Assembly (NCBI GenBank): GCA_938005655.1
Contig: CALLNA010000265.1
Coordinates: 1 to 7,769, forward strand
Origin: an uncultured Novosphingobium sp.
GTDB lineage: Bacteria; Pseudomonadota; Alphaproteobacteria; Sphingomonadales; Sphingomonadaceae
Direction of reading: 5' to 3'
Length of the DNA stretch: 7,769 bases
In this document: positions 5,509 through 7,769 of the stretch, one piece after another
Numbering within the stretch: the stretch's first letter is position 1
Layout: every line of letters begins with the position of its first letter
Program-made: the position numbers and the translations under genes
Notes under the pieces: generated by a model
The model's database searches: none
What the model was told of the DNA's origin: nothing
Seen by the model: the letters and a program-made list of their open reading frames with translations, nothing else

Positions 5509-5513
5509 CGATG

Positions 5514-6767
5514 ATGCACGCTTCCATTCCATCGGGCACTCCACCGGCCGCCGGCAAGATGGGCACGCGCGAGTTCGTCGCGCTGATGGCGATGATCCAG
5601 GCGCTCCAGGCCCTGGCGATCGACGCCATGCTGCCCGCGCTCGGGGTCATGTCGGAGGACCTCGGGGTCCACGATTCCAACCGGCGGCAGCTCGTGGTCG
5701 GGGTGTTCCTGATCTGCTCGGGCGTGACCTCGCTGTTCCCCGGCGCCCTGGCCGACCGCTTCGGGCGGCGGCCGGTGCTGTTCGCCTCGCTCTCCGGCTA
5801 CGTCCTGTTCAACATCGCCGCGGCGCTCGCCCCCGACTTCACCCTGCTGCTGGTCTGCCGGGGGCTGGCCGGGGCCTTCTCCTCCGGCCTCCTGGTGCTG
5901 ACCGCGGCGATCATCCGCGACCGCTTCGAGGGCGACCGCATGGCGCGGACCCAGTCGCTGGTCTCGATGGTCTTCATGGTCGTGCCGATGGCCGCGCCGA
6001 CGCTGGGCCAGGGGCTCCTGACCGTGGCGAGCTGGCGCTGGATCTTCGGGCTGATGGCCGGGCTGGGCGCGGCGGTCTCGGTCTGGGCCTGGATCCGCGT
6101 GCCGGAGACGCTGCACCCCGAGTTCCGCCAGCGGATCGAGCCCGCGGTGATCGCGCGCAATATGCGCACGGTGTTCCTGACCCGCGCCGCGGTCGGCTAC
6201 GTGGTCGGCATGGCGCTCGTCCAGGGGGCGCTGTTCGGCTATATCAATTCCTCGCAGCAGCTCGTCGCCGAGCACTTCGGGGCGGGCCGTGCCTTTCCGC
6301 TGATCTTCGGCGGGATGGCGCTGTTCATGGCCCTGTGCAGCCTGACCAACTCGCGCATCGTCGAGCGGTTCGGGGCGCGGCGGGTCTCGCACACCGCGCT
6401 GATCGGCTATGTCGTGCTCGGCGCCCTGCAACTGGGCTTCGCGATCCGCGGCGGGGAGACGATCTGGCAGTTCGCCCCGCTGATGACGCTGAACCTCTGC
6501 GTCATGGGCTTCATCGGCGCCAACTTCCAGTCGATCGCCCTCCAGCCCTTCGCCCGGATCGCCGGGGCGGCGGCCTCGGTCCAGGCCTTCATGCGGCTGA
6601 TGGTCGGCTCGGCGCTCGGCGCGCTGATCGGCCAGGCCTATGACGGCACGGCCGAGCCGCTGGCCTGGGCGCTGCTGCTGGCCGGCGTCGCGGCCCTGCT
6701 GCTGGTCCTCTACAGCGAGCGCGGCCGGCTGTTCCGCCGCCTCCACGGCCAGGTCGCCCAGGCGTGA
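5514..6767 (+). CDS. Bcr/CflA-type MFS transporter (DHA1 family, probable drug/H+ antiporter)
   Basis: Inner-membrane protein of 417 residues with about 12 hydrophobic segments, the normal size and pattern of the DHA1 (12-TM) drug:H+ antiporters. Visible family marks are IDAMLPAL in TM1 (36-43), the MFS motif A ALADRFGRRPVLF between TM2 and TM3 (78-90), the arginine after TM4 in CRGLAGAF (115-122), and SWRWIFG before TM6 (173-179). The Bcr/CflA subgroup fits best, but the substrate cannot be read from sequence. ATG 5514 is chosen for its spacing from AAGGAG; ATG 5511, three bases earlier, is nearly as good. The gene diverges from dinB with about 46 bases between starts, and its TGA overlaps the glpD start (GTGA), so the two are probably co-transcribed and translationally coupled. 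Confidence 0.9.
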   Translation: MHASIPSGTPPAAGKMGTREFVALMAMIQALQALAIDAMLPALGVMSEDLGVHDSNRRQLVVGVFLICSGVTSLFPGALADRFGRRPVLFASLSGYVLFNIAAALAPDFTLLLVCRGLAGAFSSGLLVLTAAIIRDRFEGDRMARTQSLVSMVFMVVPMAAPTLGQGLLTVASWRWIFGLMAGLGAAVSVWAWIRVPETLHPEFRQRIEPAVIARNMRTVFLTRAAVGYVVGMALVQGALFGYINSSQQLVAEHFGAGRAFPLIFGGMALFMALCSLTNSRIVERFGARRVSHTALIGYVVLGALQLGFAIRGGETIWQFAPLMTLNLCVMGFIGANFQSIALQPFARIAGAAASVQAFMRLMVGSALGALIGQAYDGTAEPLAWALLLAGVAALLLVLYSERGRLFRRLHGQVAQA

Positions 6768-7769
6768 CGGCCGGCGCGCCCTATGACCTCGCGGTCATCG
6801 GCGGCGGGATCAACGGGGCGGGCATCGCGCGCGACGCGGCGGGGCGCGGAGCCAGGGTCCTGCTGCTGGAGGCGGGAGACCTGGCCGGCGGCACCTCGTC
6901 CAAGTCGACCAAGCTGATCCACGGCGGGCTGCGCTATCTCGAGCACTACGAGTTCGCCCTGGTCCACGAGGCCCTGGCCGAGCGCGAGGCGCTGCTCGGC
7001 ATCGCGCCCCACGTGATCGGGCCGCTGCGCTTCGTCCTGCCCTATGCCAAGGGCCTGCGCCCGGCCTGGCTGCTGCGCCTCGGCCTGTTCCTCTACGACC
7101 ATATCGGCGGGCGCCGGCGCCTGCCCGCGACCGACACGGTGCGGCTGGCCAGCCACCCCGCCGGGGCGCCGCTCAAGCCCGGCTACCGGATCGGCTTCGA
7201 ATATTCGGACGGCTGGGTCGACGACGCGCGGCTGGTCGTGCTCAACGCGATAGACGCGCGCGAGCACGGGGCCGAGGTCCGCACCCGGACGCCCGTGACC
7301 GGCGCGCGACGCGAGGGCGAGGATTGGCGGATCGAGACGCCGGACGGCGCGTTCCGGGCGCGGGCGCTGGTCAACGCCGCCGGCCCCGCGGTGCTGGAGG
7401 TCGAGCGGCTGATCGGCGACGCGCCCGACTACGGGATGCGGCTGGTGCGCGGCTCGCACATCGTCGTGCCCGCGCTGTTCGACCACCCCTACGCCTATTT
7501 CTTCCAGCTGCCCGACGGGCGCATCTTCTTCGCCATTCCCTACGACCACGACTTCACCCTGATCGGCACGACCGACGCCGACCACCACGGGCCGCTGTCC
7601 GACATCCAGGCCAGCCCCGAGGAGATCGCCTACCTCTGCGAAGGCGCGAGCCGCTACTTCGCGCGCGGGGTGACGCCGGCCGAGGTGGTCTGGGCCTATG
7701 CCGGGGTGCGCCCGCTGATCGACGACGGCTCGGGCAAGCCCGAGGCGGCGACCCGCGGCTACCGGCTCG
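6764..7769 (+). CDS. glpD: Aerobic glycerol-3-phosphate dehydrogenase, FAD-dependent (partial, 3' end outside window)
   Basis: Membrane-associated flavoprotein that oxidises sn-glycerol 3-phosphate to dihydroxyacetone phosphate and feeds electrons to the quinone pool. 335 codons are present of about 500 expected. The N-terminus carries the family signature IGGGINGAGIARDAAGRG (12-29), the FAD-binding dinucleotide fold. GTSSKSTKLIHGGLRYLEHYEF follows at 43-64. Further conserved blocks are VNAAGP (203-208), GMRLVRGSHIVVP (224-236), FFAIPY...TLIGTTD (255-271) and VVWAYAGVRPLIDD (308-321), all aligning with E. coli GlpD. The start is the GTG at 6764, overlapping the MFS stop by four bases. The nearby ATG at 6783 is out of frame. 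No good Shine-Dalgarno sequence is seen, which fits translational coupling. glpK or other glycerol genes may follow but are not visible. Confidence 0.95.
   Translation, partial: MTAGAPYDLAVIGGGINGAGIARDAAGRGARVLLLEAGDLAGGTSSKSTKLIHGGLRYLEHYEFALVHEALAEREALLGIAPHVIGPLRFVLPYAKGLRPAWLLRLGLFLYDHIGGRRRLPATDTVRLASHPAGAPLKPGYRIGFEYSDGWVDDARLVVLNAIDAREHGAEVRTRTPVTGARREGEDWRIETPDGAFRARALVNAAGPAVLEVERLIGDAPDYGMRLVRGSHIVVPALFDHPYAYFFQLPDGRIFFAIPYDHDFTLIGTTDADHHGPLSDIQASPEEIAYLCEGASRYFARGVTPAEVVWAYAGVRPLIDDGSGKPEAATRGYRL

Noticed and set aside
5400..5510. Earlier ATG (5400) as start of the MFS gene
   Set aside because: It would add a hydrophilic stretch lying inside the dinB 5' coding region. The AAGGAG at 5503-5508 points to 5514 (or 5511).
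5468..5513. SOS (LexA) box for dinB of the alphaproteobacterial GTTC-N7-GTTC type
   Set aside because: Only one GAAC (5470-5473) is present and no second element occurs at the required spacing.
1..7769. CRISPR array, insertion sequence or prophage
   Set aside because: No regularly spaced direct repeats, transposase or integrase motifs, or phage genes were seen. The repeats present are inverted doublets.

Overview
This is a GC-rich window (visibly around 70% G+C) of ordinary bacterial gene density. It most likely comes from an alphaproteobacterium, probably a sphingomonad. That assignment is inference: it rests on the protein types, the GC-rich codon use, and three palindromic intergenic repeats of a kind I recall from Sphingomonadales and related alphaproteobacteria. 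No database search supports it.

Left part (about 1-2617): a peroxide-detoxification unit. After a possible 10-codon tail of an upstream gene comes a leader with a candidate OxyR site, three of whose four expected quarter-sites are present at exact 7-base gaps. Then come ahpC (2-Cys peroxiredoxin, 186-752) and ahpF (its flavoprotein disulfide reductase, 1004-2575). AhpF passes electrons from NAD(P)H through FAD and three CxxC/CxxxxC-type dithiol relays to AhpC. The 251-base gap between them holds a strong GC hairpin right after ahpC and a long inverted repeat, which could let AhpC be made in excess of AhpF. A 12-bp hairpin closes the unit.

Middle part (2614-4352): a formylglycine-generating enzyme (FGE/SUMF1 family) that keeps both catalytic copper-binding cysteines. 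No sulfatase is visible in the window. It is followed by about 780 bases with no gene I recognise. This stretch contains two large palindromic repeats, a good minus-strand promoter with an overlapping dyad operator but no gene behind it, and a set of stems, two of them mutually exclusive.

Right part (4353-7769): dinB (DNA polymerase IV) on the minus strand, broken by a one-base deletion in a run of five G just before the catalytic SLDEA motif. Divergent from it, with only about 46 bases between the starts, is a Bcr/CflA-type 12-TM MFS transporter. Its stop codon overlaps the GTG start of glpD (aerobic glycerol-3-phosphate dehydrogenase, FAD-dependent) by four bases. glpD runs off the window end after 335 codons.

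The gene content is largely conventional. The points that deserve attention are the regulatory and structural elements, the dinB frameshift, the orphan promoter and structured stretch, and the translational coupling of an efflux-type transporter to glpD. I found no convincing new multi-gene system.
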